Notes under the pieces: generated by a model
Told to the model about the DNA's origin: nothing
Database searches by the model: none
What the model saw: only the letters and a program-made list of their open reading frames with translations
Made by a program: the position numbers and the translations under genes
From: Apus apus
Lineage: Eukaryota; Chordata; Aves; Apodiformes; Apodidae
Direction of reading: 5' to 3'
NCBI RefSeq assembly: GCF_020740795.1
Contig: NC_067285.1
Span: 115,259,008 to 115,323,007, forward strand
DNA: 64,000 nucleotides
In this document: positions 62,324 to 64,000 of the stretch, in pieces
Numbering within the stretch: the first letter of the stretch is position 1
How the letters are laid out: every line of letters begins with the position of its first letter

Positions 62324-64000
62324 GTGAGCGCTGCGGGACGGCTACCGACGGCTACTGGCGGCTACCGACGGCTCCAAAAGCTCCGGTGGCTCTGGCGGCC
62401 GCGGGGACCGGCCGGGGTGGGCCGGTTCCGCAGCGCGGGGTACTCGCCCGCCTTCTTCCCTCCCTGCTCCGCCGACCACCGCCCTGCCCCTGGCCGGGCT
62501 CTCGCTGCCGTCGTGGTCCATGGAGAGCGACTCGGGGCTGGCGCCGCCATCGGTGGCTTCACCGCGGCCCCGCGTCGACTCCCGGCAGCTGCGGGCGGGG
62601 GTCGGGCCGGGGTTTGGCTCTGAGCGGTACCTGAGCGGTCCCGCCGTGCTCCGGCCTCGGGCTCTGTGCCATGTCCGCTCCTTTCCCTGGGCTCGGGGGA
62701 CACGGGGTGCCGGGACCATCCTCCTCACAGGGAGGCTGCCGGGGCTGCTGGGTGGGGGCTCAGTCGGGAGTGGGCTGCAGGGACCCACCGTGGGGCAAAA
62801 CCTGCCCATGTGCGGGGCTGGGCGTGGGAGCAGGTGGCCGTGTGCCGTGGGAATGGGAGCAGGTGGTGGGGGTGGTCGTGGGCTCCAAATGTTGGGGGCT
62901 GGCTGTTGGGCCTGGCCATGGGGAAACTGGAGACAGGACTTGGAGAACCCCATGTGTGGGGATGGGCATAGGGCATGGGGTGTGAGACCACGGGAGAGGC
63001 TGGTCTGGTGTGTGTTGGGTGCGGGGCAGGTGTCGGGGAGGCGGTGAGGGGTCCTGGTGCTGCCAGCAGGGCCAGGGGCTGGAGCACCCAGTGCTGGGGA
63101 GAGGGTTCTGCATGCTGCACCCCAGAGGAGCAGGTGTGGGGTGCTGTGGTGGGGATGGGGGCAGGGAGTGGGTGCTGGGGGGCCCCGGCCAGGCTGGGCT
63201 GGGCTCATCTGGCTCCTTCCCAAGATGGCGGTGCTGCCACGTCCGCAGCGCGGCTCCATGTGGGGACGAGGCCGGGGCCGTGTGGGGCCTGGGGCCAAGC
63301 GGTGGCCACGGGGGCACTGGGGCCATGTGGGGCGGGAGGCTGGGGGCCACGGGGGCTCAGCCTGGGCACCAGCTGAGCCGGGTTCTCCTCCCAGCCCACC
63401 CCGCCATTGTGGCGGTGACGAAGCACGGTCCCCACGCAGGGGTGGCGGGTGACGTCCCCGTCTCCTGCCTGGCGCCAGGGGTGGGTGAACGGGGCGGGCC
63501 CTCCCCAGCACGGGGTCTCCCAGCCGCAGCCATCACTCAGCGCCACCAGCCCTGGGGTGGGCTGTGGGGCCCTCGGCATCTGTTCCTGGCGAGGGGCCGC
63601 CCCGCGCGGGGAGGGGGCGCGGGGGCCTCTGTCCCCTCCGACTGCGCGGCTCCACCTGCATCAACTGCGCCCGCCCCCGCCGGCGGGCAGCCTGGCCCCC
63701 TGCCTGCACCACCGCCTGGGTGCTGGTGGAGGGAGGGTCTGCTGGGGGCTGCCTGCCCCTGGGGGGCTGCCCTGCATCCCTGCGGTGCGGGGTGCCGGGG
63801 CCCCATGGTGGCCCCATGGGCCCGGCCATCTGCAGCCCTGCCCATGCGGTGCTGGCACCAGCGAGGCCCACGGTGCCGTGGCTGCTGGAGCGGGAGGGAG
63901 CGCGAGGTGGGTGCTGTGCCCTGCCAAGCTCTCACCTTCCCCCACACAGCTTCGCTGCCCCGACGCTCCCTGGGCTCTGGCTGTGTCCGGGGCCAGGCTG
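62324..64000 (+). other. TLX2 intron 1 (continues past the window)
   Basis: G-rich intron sequence with short repeats (for example GGTGGGGGTGGTCGTGGG near 62862). A YY1-type CCAAGATGGCGG occurs near 63220. No homeobox-encoding sequence is seen on either strand. Confidence 0.7.

Noticed and set aside
62324-64000. TLX2 homeobox exon within the window
   Set aside because: No frame on the + strand encodes the HPYQNRTPPK or TDAQVKTWFQNRR signature, so the exon lies beyond base 64000.

Overview
This is vertebrate nuclear DNA, almost certainly from a bird. Every recognisable protein is a vertebrate orthologue. The only interspersed repeats I can name are CR1 LINE fragments, at least 13 of them in both orientations, typical of birds and other sauropsids. 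GC content is very high, introns are short, and G/C homopolymers and minisatellites are everywhere, as on an avian microchromosome. I cannot name the species. Bases 1-96 and 36338-36836 are N.

Layout, left to right: the last codons of an unidentified + strand gene (97-150); VPS16 (+, 1205-9773, 23 coding exons, 838 aa); IDH3B (+, 10432-19810, with two alternative terminal exons); NOP56 (-, 20335-24193, 12 exons, 544 aa, with a nest of box C/D snoRNAs in its introns); the C-terminal half of DCTN1 (-, 25005-36146, 16 exons, 662 aa); the internal gap; the first exon of a ladybird homeobox gene, best called LBX2 (-, 36837-37012); about 13 kb without a coding gene; PCGF1 (-, 50063-53505, 9 exons, 261 aa); about 8.4 kb without a coding gene; and the first exon of TLX2 (+, 61924-62323), whose homeobox exon lies beyond the window. 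Splice sites were placed by eye. For VPS16, IDH3B, NOP56, PCGF1 and visible DCTN1 the summed exon lengths are a multiple of three and give proteins close to the human lengths where the gene is complete.

The left half is housekeeping: endolysosomal tethering (VPS16), the NAD-dependent TCA isocitrate dehydrogenase (IDH3B), snoRNP assembly (NOP56) and dynein-based transport (DCTN1). The right half is developmental: two NK-like homeobox genes flanking a Polycomb RING gene, in long GC-rich intergenic stretches with AT-richer islands full of TAAT/GATTA motifs that look like enhancers.

Most worth a second look: a perfect 35-bp inverted repeat with a 20-base loop at 46376-46465; the NOP56 snoRNA nest, where one snoRNA starts 11 bases after the exon 8 splice donor as expected for the autoregulatory SNORD86; the internal gap, which cannot hold what is missing from DCTN1 and LBX2; the two IDH3B last exons; a 15-base DCTN1 microexon; a probable GC-AG intron in PCGF1; and a repeated 17-base homeodomain-type motif near 40 kb. 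No retrovirus-like element was recognised.
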